Positions 32,347 to 43,493 of a stretch of DNA of 64,000 bases are shown in pieces; the stretch's first letter is position 1, and every line of letters starts with the position of its first letter. The position numbers and the translations under genes were made by a program. The notes beneath the pieces were generated by a model, which searched no databases, was not told where the DNA came from, and worked only from the letters and a program-made list of their open reading frames with translations. Source of the stretch: Diacronema lutheri. Lineage: Eukaryota > Haptophyta > Pavlovophyceae > Pavlovales > Pavlovaceae. The stretch is from assembly GCA_019448385.1 (NCBI GenBank), contig JAGTXO010000057.1, positions 1-64,000 on the forward strand, in the 5' to 3' direction.

Positions 32347-34369
32347 CTACGGCTCGACGTCGACAAACGTCCCTCGGCTGTCGGTGTCGGACTCGGAGTG
32401 CGCGCCGAGCGGCATGGGCTCCTTTGGCACGAGCAGCCGCAGCTTCCACTCGCCGCTGAGCACGTCGTATAGGTTGACCGACGAGAGCCCCGCGCCGACG
32501 CCCTGTCCGAGCGTCGGGTCGCGCAGCACGAGCTCGAGGTTTGCGTGGTAGCGGCGCAGGGCCTGCACGGCCTGCTCCTTTGAGATGAGCCGCCCAAACG
32601 ACTGGCCCGACTGCGCGCGCTTGTTCAAAAATTCCCAGTTCTTGAGCGGCGAGATGAGCGTGCCGTACAAGTGCACCTCGTACCCGGCCGCGCGCAGCTC
32701 GCTCACCTGCTCGACGATCTGCGGCAGCCAGTAGAGCGTCTTCTCGAGCCTGCGTGCGCGCGCGTCGCAGCGGCCGCCGCCGCGCGGCACCGCGCGGCGG
32801 CGGCCAGCGCGCGGTGCCAATGTCTGCGATCAGCAGCGGCGGTCAGCGCGCGCGGACGGCGGCGCATCGGCGCGGCGCCGTTCGGCGCGCACATGAAGGG
32901 GAGCCCCGTGGAGATAAGGCGCTGCACGAGGCGCTGCACGATGTAGATGCTCTCGCGGTGCAGGTACTGCGCGTGGAGCAGGTGCTTGGACGAGCCTACC
33001 CGCCGCCGGCGCAGAGGCGGGACGCTTACACGTCACGGCGTGCCGCGCAGCCGCACGGGGGCGGGCGGCGCGGCGCGGCGTGGCCGCGCATGCGCGCGCG
33101 CGCGCGCGCGCGCGCACCTCTTCGCTTGCAATGCTCGCGCACCTCGCGGCACAGCTCGTCGTCCGCCCACTGCGCGAGAAAGCCCTTCAGTCGGTCGGCG
33201 CTCGCATCGACGACGTGCACGCCGGCGTTCGCGCGCTGCAGGTAGCGCTTGAGCACCGAGTCCTTGCCCGAGCCGGGCACGCCGACGACAATGTATGCGC
33301 GCCGCGGCCCGGTCGCACGCGCGCCGCCGGCACCGCTGATTGGCTCGCCGATCGCAGCCGAGTGCGCGTGCGGCAGCAGATGCGAGAGGATCCGCGCGTG
33401 CAGCTGCGCGCGATCCGCTCGGAAGGCGCCGTCGGCGCAGGTGAATTCGCCGTCGATGACGCATGGCGACTCGCATGCGAGCACGATGGAGTCGCGCGTC
33501 GTCGCAGGGTCGGCCCAGTCGCCAAAGTAATCGAGGGCCGAGAGCGCGCGCTCGTAGAGGGCTCGCTCGTCGTCGGCGAGCTGCACGTCGAGCTCAGGCT
33601 GCGCTTCGAGCTGGGCAACCTCCGCCTCGTCGAGCGCGATGAGCCGCGCGAGCGCGTCGGACAGCGGCTCGCACGCGTCCTGCGAGCACACGTACACCTC
33701 CCCCTCGCGCTTGCCGTCTGCCAGCGGGGCGCGGCCGCTCGCGTCCGCGCCGCCGTCGGCCGCCGCCGTCGGCGGCAGCTGGAACGCGCGGTCCCACAGC
33801 GGCGTGCGCGTGATGACGGCCGGGCGGAGCGTGCGCGGCTTGAGCAGAGTGTCGGTCATGGCCGCCTCGGGCATCGACTTGCTCGAGAGCGACGCGCTCG
33901 ACGTTGGCTGCGCCGCGCTGCTGCGCTCGGCGCTCATGATGGCGTCCTCGTGCGCGCGCGCGCCTGCGGCGATGGGCTGCGGCTGGCGCCCCGGCTGCTG
34001 CTGCGGCTGCTGCTCGCCGTCCACGGGCGTCGCAGGCTGCGCACGCGCCGGCTCCGGCTCGACCGCGCCGCTCATCGCCACGTCGATGCGCGGCGCACAC
34101 GCGCGAAGCAACTGCCGCGCCGCCGTTGGCGATCGGCCGCCCGCGCCGCGCGTCGGGGTAGCGCCAAACGACGCAGGCGGCGCAGGCGGCGCGGCCGGCG
34201 CGGGCGGCGCAGGCGCGAGCGTGTCGCTCGCCGTCGCGCCCGCGGCACACGACGCGACGGGCGGCGGCGTCCGCAGCGCGCAGCCGAGCGGCGCGTCGGC
34301 ACCGCGCTGCTCGCCCGCCGCACCGGCGGGCGCGTTCGGCGCGTCGCTCGGCCCGCCGCCGTCGCCGCT

Positions 34370-34401
<32 letters not shown>

Positions 34402-36541
34402 GTCCGCCGCGCTCGCCGACCAGGCCGCCGTCGAGCGGCGCGCGCAGCGGCGTGCCGAGCGCAGAGCGCGCCGCGGGCGAGCCGCCCGGCCCGCGCCGCG
34501 CCGCGCCGTCGCCGTCGGCACCGCCGCCGCCACCTCCCGCTCCTCCACCGTGCAGCAGGCCGAGGGCGCGGCAGATGGGCACCTGCATGGCGGCGGGCGC
34601 GTTGCGCACCGCACCCAGCTCAACGCACTGCGCGTCCGCCTCCGCCGGCGCGCGCGCGTCCGCGTGCGGCTCGGCGGCCGGCGTCGTCGCGAGGCGGCGC
34701 GCGTTGCGCGTGCCGACGAGCGTCGCGGAAAGCAGGCCGTGGTCGGAGAGGCGCCACGAGTCGGGCCAGCGCCCGGCCATCAGCTCCTCCGGCTGCAGCA
34801 CCGAGCGCGTCGCCTCAAAGGCCCAGCCCTCGCGCGCGCCGCCGCCGCCGCCGCTGCCGCCGAGTGGCGGTGCGAGCGCGGCCGCGCGCTCGGCGAACGC
34901 GGCGAGGTACGCGCCGTATCGCACGCGCACGTCGCCGGCGGGCGCGCCGGCGGCGGGCTCTGCGCTGCCCACGCCGCGCGGCGCCGGCGTGGCTGCGCAC
35001 GCCGCCAGCGCGCCCGCGCGCGCGTCGCGCTCGGCGCCGGCCGCGTCCGGCGGCGCATGCCGCTCGAGCATCGACGGGAGGACGCCGAGAAGCTCAGCGG
35101 CGCGCTCGCGCAGCGCGCGCTGGTAGGCGGCGCGCTCGCGCGCGGCCTGCTCGGGCGTGACGGGCTCGCGCTGCGCCCATTCCTCCGCGTCCGAGCGGAA
35201 GACGACGGCGACGGCCGCGTCGATGAGCGAGCTGAGCGACGCGGTGCCGCGCGGCACTGTCGGGTCGATCGCCGTTTCGGCCGCCTCTGCCGCGACGAGC
35301 ATCGCGCCGAGCTCGTCGACCACGTCGCGCACGCACTGGCGCTGGAGCGGCGCGAGCGACCGCCGCGCCGTCGCGGGCAGCTGCGCGCTCAGCCAGATGT
35401 AGTCGACGCCCGAGCAGCGTCCGGTGTGTGTCCGGTGCGTGATCCAACGAGCCGACGCGCCGCCGCTCGCGCCCTCGCCGTCGTCGCCGTCGTCGCGCGG
35501 CGCGCCGGCGGTGGCGTCGGCGATGAGCAGCGCCTCGGCGACGCCCGCCGCTGACCCGCGCGCCGCCGCGCCGCGCGCGCGCGCGAGCGGGCTGCGCGGC
35601 GCGCACGGCTCGCCGACGCGCCGCTTGGCGTAGCGTGAGACACCGCTCAGCTGGTCGACGGCGGAGACGAAGCCGTGCGCGAGCATCGCCTTGAAGACGT
35701 TGCCCGACGGCGAGCCGTTGAAATCGCCGCAGAGCACAACCGGGAAGCACGGCCGCAGCCGGCGCTGCGCGCGCACCGCGTCGAGCGCGCAGACGAGCGC
35801 GCGCACCTCGTGTAGCCGGAGGGCAGAGAAGTAGGGCGCGTGGGGGTACGTGAGGTGCGTGTTCACGAGCAGCAGCTCGGGCGCGGGGCACGAGGCGAGG
35901 GCGAGCGTCTCGGCGGCGCCGCCCGCCGCCGCACCGGCCGGCTGCTCGCGCGCGCCGCCGCCGCCCCGCTCACGCGCCGCCGTGCGCACGCGCAGCTGCA
36001 CAATGTGCGCGACCCGGTCAGCGAATGAACCAAAGTGCACCTCGACCACCTCGCCGACGACCGAGACGCGCGGGCCGAGGAGGGTGAGGCAGCCGTCGGC
36101 GCGGCCCTCGCGTGCGCTCACCACGCGCGTGTACCCGCGCTTCGCGCACAGCTCGCGCTCGTAGAGCTCGTGGAACGAGGGCGGCCCGCCCACCCAGTAC
36201 TCCTGCAGGCACAGCACGTCCGAGCCGCTCGCGCACAGCTGGCGCACGATGGCCTCGTTGCGTGCGAGCCAGAGCTGCTCGTCCGTCGACTCGCGCGCGC
36301 CCTCGGCGTTGATCCGCGCGAAGATCGGGTTGAGCACGTTGAACGTCGTGAGCGTCAGCTCGACGCGCTCGTCGAGCGCCTCGGCCGAGCACGCCGCCGA
36401 GTCCGACGCGAACACGGTCGCCATGCGCGGCGCGGCGCGCGCGCGAAGGACAGGCGGCTGGGCCGCCGGCCGCGTCGGCACGCCCGCGCGGCGCGCCGCC
36501 GCCGCCGCGCTGGGCGCGGCGGCGAGCAGCAGCAGCAGCAT
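32347..36541 (-). CDS. EEP-family phosphatase/nuclease fused to a zeta-like P-loop kinase
   Basis: Exons 36541-33118, 32995-32893 and 32749-32347 (introns 122 and 143 bp, GT-AG, phases agree) give about 1,309 residues. The ATG at 36541 starts a hydrophobic leader (MLLLLLAAAPS). Residues about 60-480 form an endonuclease/exonuclease/phosphatase domain: LTTFNVLNPIF, DVLCLQEYW (Glu), LLVNTHLTYPHAPYF, VVLCGDFNGSPSG (Asp-Phe-Asn), GVDYIWLS. After a long Ser/Ala-rich insertion comes RLSDHGLLSATL (Asp-His). A low-complexity linker of about 350 residues follows. Near 1087 a Walker A GVPGSGKDSVL begins a kinase. Splicing adds SSKHLLHAQYLHRES, then STGLPFM joined to LEKTLYWLPQIVEQ, and AGYEVHLYGTLISP, as in zeta/AAA_33 kinases. 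The substrate is unknown. Two separate genes cannot be fully excluded, but there is no stop or spacer between the halves. Confidence 0.75.
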
Positions 36542-36677
36542 CTCGCCGGCCGGTGGGCCGAGCGTGTGATGATGGCGCCCCTTGCCGATGCCGTGTGGGG
36601 TCGGAAATTCACACACCGGGGTTCGAAAAGCAAGGGAGGCCAAAGTGGGTGGCGGGGCACAGCTCAAAACGCGGGCG
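36542..36677. promoter_or_regulatory. Divergent intergenic region
   Basis: 136 bp separate the starts of the EEP-kinase gene (minus) and the small unknown gene (plus), so both promoters must lie here or within the genes. The sequence is less GC-rich than its flanks. No clear TATA box was seen. Confidence 0.4.
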
Positions 36678-37052
36678 ATGATGATCGGCTCGGCGCTGGG
36701 CTTCGGGCCGGCGATGCGCCCACCCAACTACTGGAAATCGGTCTCCGTCGAGAACAGCGGCGCGTCGCCCATTGTGCTCGACGTCACCTTTGGCGACAAC
36801 GAGACCGGTCACCACGTGATCACCGAGACGCACACGCTCCAGGCGGGCGAGCTCTTCACCTTCCCCGAGCAGCAGTACGAAGAGGGCGGCTGGACGTCCG
36901 TCGCGCGCGTGCAGCACCTCGACGCGCAGTGCGTCAACGGCAGCTTCCTCAGCGAAAGGCAAACGTTCGTCCCTCAACCGACCGCGGGCGTCGAGGCCGC
37001 GCACCAGGTGCACATGAGCTGCACCGCGGGCATCTTGGGCGTGCACATGTGA
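36678..37052 (+). CDS. Small conserved-looking protein, family unknown
   Basis: The ATG at 36678 (or the next codon) gives 124 residues beginning MMIGSALGFGPAMRPPNYW. Alternating hydrophobic strands (SPIVLDVTFGDN, HHVITETHTLQAGELFTF, TSVARVQHLDAQCVNGSF) suggest a compact all-beta fold. Two Cys and ordinary codon use argue for a real gene. No signal peptide or membrane helix. The frame is open further upstream but that part is Arg/Lys-rich and overlaps the divergent gene, so I prefer the internal start. Function is not recognised. Confidence 0.6.
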   Translation: MMIGSALGFGPAMRPPNYWKSVSVENSGASPIVLDVTFGDNETGHHVITETHTLQAGELFTFPEQQYEEGGWTSVARVQHLDAQCVNGSFLSERQTFVPQPTAGVEAAHQVHMSCTAGILGVHM

Positions 37053-37384
37053 GGCGGCCTGCCCGCGGCGCGCGGGCTCGTGGCGCGGCGCAACATAGCG
37101 CGCTCGCGGCGCGCTGCCGCCCTCGACGCTCCGTGCCGCGGCCCCACATTCCCAGCGTCCGAGTGGGCCGATCGCGTGCCCGGCCGCCTGGCGCTCTGCG
37201 CCCGCCCGTCGACTGGCCGGCGGGGAAGCTGTGCACCCATGTAAGAGCGTAGACCACCTTCACTGCGCGGGATCCCTCTGGATCCCGGCGTACACGCGCG
37301 TCCTGGCGCACGACGCTCGAGGACTCAAGAATTCTCGGCGTCGGAGCCCACCATTGCTCGAAAGTCGAAACGCGGCGCGCATCC

Positions 37385-40300
37385 ATGGCGCGAAGTCTCC
37401 CTAAAAGAAGGACGCCGCTCGGCGCGCTCTTCCTGCTGCTGTGCGCGGCGCGCGGCGCGGGCGCGCCGGCGCACCGCGCAAGTGCGCCGCCGCGCAGCGC
37501 CGCGCACGCCGCGCCGCATGTGTGCGTCGAGCTCAGCTCGGGCGCGCGCCATTCGTGCGCGTCGGCGTGCGCGTCGGGCGCGGTGCTCGGCTGCTGGGGC
37601 GGCAACGAGCGCGCGCAATCCGAGCTGCCGCAGCCGCGCGAGCCGCTCTTGCACGCATCGGCGGGCGGCTCGCATACGTGCGCGCTCACATCGTCGGGCG
37701 GCGTGTACTGCTGGGGCGCGAACCAACGCGGCCAGCTCGGGCTCGGGCACGGCGCGCCGCAGGTCGGCGCGGCGGAGACGCGCGCCGCGCTGCTCGGGCG
37801 CGGCCGCGTCGCGGAGGGCGAGCAGGCACGCGCTCCGTGCGACCGGAGCGCGGCAGGCTGGTGGAAGTCGGCGGCGTGCACCGCCGCGCGCGAGCGCGCC
37901 GAGCGGCCACTGGAGAGCGCGCAGTTTGCAGCCGCGCGCGTCTTCGCGGCTGATGTGCACACGTGCGCGCTGAGCGCGTTCGGCGAGCTCAAATGCTGGG
38001 GCGGCAATGACAAGGGGCAGCTGGGGTATGAGGATAGGACGTCGCGCGGGCTCAGCCCGGAGAGCATGGGCGACGCGCTCGGCGCCGTCGATCTCGGCGC
38101 GGGCCGCGATGCGGCGTCCGCGGCGCTCGGCGGCGCGCACACGTGCGTCATGACCGTAGACGGGAGCGCGCTGTGCTGGGGAGCGGGCGGCGCGATCGGC
38201 GCAGGTGACTCGCACGCGCGCGGCGACGCGCCGGCTTCGATGGGCGGCGCGCTGCGCGCCGTCGACCTCGGCAGCGCCCCGGGCGGCGCGGAGCTGCGCG
38301 TCACACAGGTCGCGGCGGGCGGCGCACACAGCTGCGCGCTGCTGCGCGCGCGCGGCGGCGGCGGCGGCGGCGGCGATGGAAGCGCGCAAACTGTCGTCAA
38401 GTGCTGGGGCGCAAACCAGCGCGGCCAGCTCGGCTACAGCGACACCGCCGCGCGCGGCGGCACCGTCGCGTCAATGGGGGACGCGCTGCCCGCCGTCGAT
38501 TTGATCGGAGGGCCCGCCGCGCTCACGGCCGGCGGCGCATCGGCTGCGGGTTTGGTCGAGCCGGTCGCCATCGCGCTCGGGCGCGAGCACACGTGCGCGC
38601 TCCTCGTGTCGCGCGCGCCGCGCGGCGCGAGCGCGCACGTCGTGTGCTGGGGGGCGATAGCGAGCGCCGGCTCGTCCAAGCGCACCTTGGCGCGCAAGGG
38701 CGGGGCAGTTACGCCAATGGTGACCGTTCCGCTCGAGGTCGCACCGCCTCCGGACGCCGCGCTCTCCGCGGGCGGCGCCTTCGCGTGCACGTCGGTGCTG
38801 CCGCGCGACCCGAATGGCGCGTCCATGACTGGCATGCATGTGGGCTGCTGGGGCGAGGACGAGGATGGCGCACTGGGCGCGAGGTCGGTGTTCGCTGCGC
38901 CGGCGCTGAGCGCCGCGGCGCATGGCGCCAATCTCAGCGCACTCCACGCACTTGGCGGCGGTGGCGTGCTCTCCTTTAAAAGCGGCGCGGGCGCCATGCT
39001 GCCGCAGCCCGCGCAGGCGCGCGCGCGGCCGGAGGCGCCGTCGGCGGAGCCGGCGGCGGCGGCCGCGCGGCCGACTATGGGCGAGCCGCCGCCATCGCCC
39101 GCGGCGCGCGGCGCGCGCCAGCACGGGAGGCCCAGGGGCGCGCAGCCGCGGGCGCAGCGGCCGCAGCCGCAACCGGGCGCGCCCGCGCCGCGCGCGCCCG
39201 CGCCGCGCGCGCCCGCGCCGCGCGCGCTCGCGCCGCGCGCGCTCGCGCCGCGCGCGCTCGCGCCGCGCGCGCTCGCGCTGTCGCCCGCGGCCGCGTCGAC
39301 CGCCGCCCGAGCGCGCGCGCCGAGCGCGCCGCCGCCGCCGCCACCACCGCTGCCGGGCAGCCAGTCATTGCTCGCGCAACTCATCGGCTCGGCCAACGCG
39401 GCGCACGCGCCCGGCGTCCTCGGCGGCCAACCGGCAGAGCCGCCGCCGCTGCCGGGGCGCGTGGTCGCCGGTGGGGGCGGGGGCGCCGCGTTGTTTGGTG
39501 GGCTGGCGCGCGCGCAGCCGTCGGCGGGCTTTGCTGCGGCCACGGCGGGGAGCCGAGCGGTCTCGACTGGCCCTCCGCGCGCGCAGCCGCAGCCGCAGCC
39601 GCAGCCGCAGCCGCAGCCGCAGCCGCAGCCGCAGCCGCAGCCGCAGCCGCAGCCGCAGCCGCAGCTGGTGAGCCGGGCTACGCCGACCAACGCGGGCGCG
39701 GCGGGTGGGATGACGTGGGCTGCGCGCCCGATGGTTGACAGCGAGTGCTACACCGACCACCAAGCGCACGACTATCGCGGCCGCGTCAACATGTGCGCAG
39801 TTTCGCGCGCTGCGCACGATGGGCGACGCGCATTCGGCGAGCGTTACGCTGGGCGCGCGCGCGCACACAGTCACGGCATGCTGCCGCTCACAGAGACGCG
39901 CGCACACAGTCACGGCATGCTGCCGCTCACAGAGACGCGCGCACACAGTCACGGCATGCCGCCGCTCACAGAGACGCGCGCACACAGTCACGGCATGCCG
40001 CCGCTCACAGAGACGCGCGCTCCCCCCCCCCCCCCCTCCTCCTCTCCCTCCTCTCCCTGGCGCATCTCGTGCTCTTGCCCTGCCCGCCGCGCCGCGCCGC
40101 GCAGCACCGCGCGCGGCATTGGCTGCCAGCGCTGGGGCGCGCTCAAGCCGCACGATTCGCACTTCTTGCCATCAGAGGTGGGTGGGCAGTGGCATTATGA
40201 TGGGCAGAGGCACAAAAGGCCGCCGCTGCAAACTCAGCGTTGGCGGCTGCGCGTCGTCTCCGCCCCTCACGCGTCCCAGCCTCTCCCCTGCCTATCCCCT

Positions 40301-41201
40301 CCCGCCCCCCGTCCTCGCCCCTCGCCCCCTACCGCACACACAGTACGCGCATCGCGGTGTGGGCGACCACAACTTTTGCCGCGCTCCCGGTGACTTCTCG
40401 TACTGCGCGTGGTGTTACACGCTGGAGCCGGGTGTCGAGTGGGATTGCTGCGATGTGGGCCCGCCGCGCGAGCACTGCGTCTGGCAGCCCAGCCCGCCAC
40501 CGCCGCCGCACCCGGCGCCGCGGCCACCGCCGCCCAGCCCGTGGCCGCGGCCGCCGCCGCCGCGCCCGGCGCCGCCCGCTCCGCCGCTGCTTCTCGCCGA
40601 CCGCGAGTGCTACACGCACTTCCAGGCCTTCGACTACCGCGGGCGGAAGAACACGACGTCGCGCGGCTTCAACTGCCAGCGATGGACCGACCAGGCGCCG
40701 CACGCGCACGAGTACGACCCGCGCACGTACGCGCGCGCGGGGATTGGCGCGCACAACTTCTGCCGCTCCGTCGGCAGCTTCTGCGCGTGGTGCTTCACAC
40801 AGCATGAGGGCAAGCCCGAGTGGGATTGCTGCGACATTGGCCCGCCCTCCGAACGTTGCGAGATCCTTGGCCTCTGGCAGGACGAGCGGCCAGACGCGCT
40901 GCCGCTGCCGACCGCGCGCGCCGGACGGCGTGCGCTCGACGGCGCGCCGCGCGACCGCTCGTGGCGGGACGGGACGGGCGCGCCGCCGGCTGCCGCGCTT
41001 GGCGCGGCCGGCGCCGCGCTCGTGGCCTGGCTGGCCGTCAGTGCGGCGGTGCGCGCAGCGCGGCTGCGCGTGGCGCGAGGGCCGCCCGCCGAGCGCGCAT
41101 GCGCGCTGCCGGCGCGCGCGGGCGCGCGGCCGACGGAGCCGCGAGCTGCCGCAATCCGATCTGTGCTGCCGAGGGGGAGCGCACGAGCCGCATTGCTCTG
41201 A
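37385..41201 (+). CDS. Secreted RCC1-repeat and double-kringle type I membrane protein
   Basis: Exons 37385-39792, 40105-40177 and 40344-41201 (phases 2 and 0 agree) give about 1,112 residues. A signal peptide (PLGALFLLLCAARGAGA) is followed by RCC1-like blades with the CWG-N-GQLG signature (SGGVYCWGANQRGQLG, FGELKCWGGNDKGQLG, VVKCWGANQRGQLG) and paired Cys (HTCAL). A Pro/Ala linker and a Gln-Pro run come next. Splicing then rebuilds a kringle: ECYTDHQAHDYRGRVN, ITARGIGCQRW, VGDHNFCRAPGD, CAWCYTLEPGVEWDCC. A Pro-rich spacer leads to a second kringle (ECYTHFQAFDYRGRKN to EWDCCDIGPP). A C-terminal membrane helix lies near AALGAAGAALVAWLAVSAAV. RCC1 blades and kringles are both binding modules, so this is probably a surface adhesion or receptor protein. 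Confidence 0.8.
39585..39665 (+). repeat. CAGCCG hexanucleotide repeat
   Basis: About thirteen tandem CAGCCG units within exon 1 of the RCC1-kringle gene encode a Gln-Pro run just before the first kringle. Confidence 0.9.
39862..40019 (+). repeat. 39-bp minisatellite (4 units) inside an intron
   Basis: Four units of 39 bp, each containing CACACAGTCACGGCATGC and CGCTCACAGAGACG, lie in the first intron of the RCC1-kringle gene. The last two share one substitution. The unit is a multiple of three and the host frame stays open through it. Retention would insert about 104 residues and split the first kringle. Confidence 0.85.
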
Positions 41202-41629
41202 GCTCACGAGGCGCGTGGTGTGCTGGCTTCTGTCTCGGACCTCGTTCACTGACTGCACGCGCTGACTTGACACTTCTGCTCGTCCCTCTCGTGTTGTCGG
41301 GTTGATGAAAGCAAGACTAATAGACTTTTAACCCGCTCTCGGTTCGGTGCGCGCGAGAAGGTCCGTGCGGCGCTCGCCGTCGGGCGTGCGCGACGACGCT
41401 TTCAAGCTGCAGATGGCCGACGCCTCCTCCGAGCTGCTTGGCGACAAGTGCCGCGCGGTCGTCGAGCGCATCCTGCCTGCCCGCGCTCGTCGACAGCCTG
41501 TCCAGGTCGGAGCTCGTGCGGAGTGACTCGAGGCCGCCGCGCGTGCCGGCGCCCGCCTGCTCGGCAAACGTGGCGAGCATGGCGCACGAGCTCGCCCTCG
41601 CGCCGCACTGCCAGCTGACGCGCGCGAGG

Positions 41630-41735
41630 AGGCCTTCGAGCGTGTCGACGCAGCGGGGGAGGAGAGGCCTTCGAGCGTGTCGACGCAGCGGGGGAGGAGA
41701 GGCCTTCGAGCGTGTCGACGAAGCGGGCGCGCGCG
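41630..41735. repeat. 35-bp tandem repeat (about 2.7 units)
   Basis: GGCCTTCGAGCGTGTCGACG followed by CAGCGGGGGAGGAGA repeats nearly three times, exactly at the internal deletion junction of the polyprotein relic. Confidence 0.9.
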
Positions 41736-42058
41736 CCCGCTTCGTCAGGCGCTCGTACAGAGATGCGCGCGACCGCCTACGTGCGCATGGGCGACGGGCT
41801 CCTGTCGGCCGGGTCGAAGCGCAGCGCCCACGAGCGCTCGATCGCTCCAAACGCGCGCTGCGCGGCGCCCTCGTCGAACTTGGCGACGCCCGCGTCGCGA
41901 GCAACCGCAGCCGCGTGCGCGCACCACCCGTACACGTGCAACGTTAGCGCGTCCACGGCGCACTGCACGACGAGCACCGCCGGCCGGTCGACGCAGCCGA
42001 GGCTGACCGCCGCGTGCCTACCCTTGAGCAGCGCCGCCGCTACGCGGCCTCGACCACT

Positions 42059-42084
42059 GCCGGGTCAGACGCGTCTGACCCGGC
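42059..42084. repeat. Perfect 26-bp palindrome
   Basis: GCCGGGTCAGACG is followed immediately by its exact reverse complement. It lies inside the polyprotein relic in a position with no counterpart in the fuller copy. Confidence 0.9.
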
Positions 42085-42827
42085 ACAGCCCCCTCCCCCC
42101 TGGTCGCCCAAGGCTACCGCGCGCCACGCCGCTAGCATCCGGCGCGCCACAAAATCGTACACGGGCGCCGCACGCACCGGCGCCCGCGCCGCCGACGGCC
42201 GCTGCGCTCGACGTGCGGTCGGCGGCGGACGGACGCCGTACGCACTTCGCCTACATCCGCCGCAGCGCCGCTCACAGCGGCCAGCCCCGTCGCTGCCGCG
42301 CCCGCCGCCACGCCGCCCGCCGTTTGCGGCGGGCGGCGCGGCAGCCGACGCGGGCGCCTGACGCCCGTCGCGCAGCCGCCGCCAGCCGTGGCGGCCACAT
42401 TCGGCGATGCGACGGCACGGATAAGCCGCAGCGCGCACCGCGCGAGCGCGTCTTGCGCGGCAAGCGCCATCGCCCGCACGCGGGCGGCGGCCGCAGCGTC
42501 GGGCTCGGCGGTGGCGAACGTGGCGGCGGCGGGCTGCGCGACGGCAACCTCCGGGCGGCAAGCTCCGAACGGCGGCGAGGCGGCGCGTGGCTGTGGCACG
42601 AGGCGTACGCGGAGGAGCGCGCGCACGACGAGCTGGCCGCATTTGGTGGCCATGTCGTGTGCTCGGAGGTTGCCGTGACTTCGCGCTGCACGCGAGCCGT
42701 GCGCGCAAAGCACAAGGCGACGCGGATGACGTTGCGGGCCCCGCCGAGTAGGCGTGCCACGCACAGAGTGAGGGCCTTCTCGCCCAAGCGCCGGGCGGTG
42801 GTCGGCGTGCACGCGCCGCCGGGCACG

Positions 42828-43017
42828 CTGCCGCCCTCCCTCTCCGCATGCTGCGTCGTCCGCTACGTGACCACTGCCGCCCTCCCTCTCCGCATGCTGC
42901 GTCGTCCGCTACGTGACCACTGCCGCCCTCCCTCTCCGCATGCTGCGTCGTCCGCTACGTGACCACTGCCGCCCTCCCTCTCCGCATGCTGCGTCGTCCG
43001 CTACGTGACCACTGCCG
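42828..43017. repeat. 46-bp tandem repeat (4 units)
   Basis: CTGCCGCCCTCCCTCTCCGC followed by ATGCTGCGTCGTCCGCTACG and TGACCA repeats four times with almost no differences. It lies just beyond the polyprotein relic. There is no gene. Confidence 0.92.
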
Positions 43018-43154
43018 GCCGCATCCGAGCAGCGTGTTTCCAACCGCGGCTCGGTTTCGCGTGCTTCCAACCGCGGCTCGGGCAGCAGCTCGTCGCCGAG
43101 CGCGGGGCGCCGAGCCGCGTTGCGCGCAAAGCCGCCGCCGTGCGAGCGGTCGGA

Positions 43155-43480
43155 AGTGTCGCCGCAGACTATGGGCTGCTCGGGGCGCAGCCCCGCGTCC
43201 GTCGTTTGCGCCTTGAGGCGTCACGGCGCTGCCGCTGCCGCCACCACCCGCCGCCGCTGCCGCCGCCGCCGCACGCTTGAGCAGAGGGCCGACATTGGCA
43301 CCGACATTGGCGCAGGGTGTGGCTGCCTTTGGTGTGGCTGCCTGCAAACGCGCGCTCGGCCCTCTTGCTCGGGCGTGCGGCGGCGGCGGCAGCGCCGCGG
43401 CGCCTCAAAGCGCACGCGACGTACGCTGGGCTGCGCCTCGACCAGTCGCTTGTCGCTGCGGCGACATATGCGGCCGCTCG
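43155..43480. repeat. Imperfect long inverted repeat
   Basis: Sequence at 43156-43222 (GTGTCGCCGCAG ... TTGAGGCG) recurs as a diverged reverse complement at 43408-43476. The inner parts (GCCGCACGCTTGAGCAGAGG against CCTCTTGCTCGGGCGTGCGG) also pair. The centre is about 60 bp. It looks like a non-autonomous foldback element with arms about 75-80% alike by eye. Confidence 0.6.
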
Positions 43481-43493
43481 CGCGCCGGCGGCT

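Larger units (their letters stand above)
41330..42750 (-). mobile_element. Decayed partial copy of the polyprotein gene
   Basis: On the minus strand short stretches match polyprotein frame C in order: LEGLLARVSWQCGARAS with CAMLATFAEQAGAG and LRTSSDLD (compare about 8.56-8.72 kb); VDRPAVLVVQCAVDA with YGWCAHAA, KFDEGAAQ and SWALRFDPADRSP (about 9.3-9.47 kb); ARRMLAAW (about 9.65 kb); and SPNVAATAGGGCAT (about 10.0 kb). The segment equivalent to about 8.75-9.28 kb is missing, and 35-bp tandem repeats stand at that junction. Coding is broken in many places, so this is an old relic of a repeated gene. Confidence 0.75.

Noticed and set aside
39862-43017. CRISPR-like arrays
   Set aside because: The 39-, 35- and 46-bp units repeat head to tail without unique spacers, so they are minisatellites.
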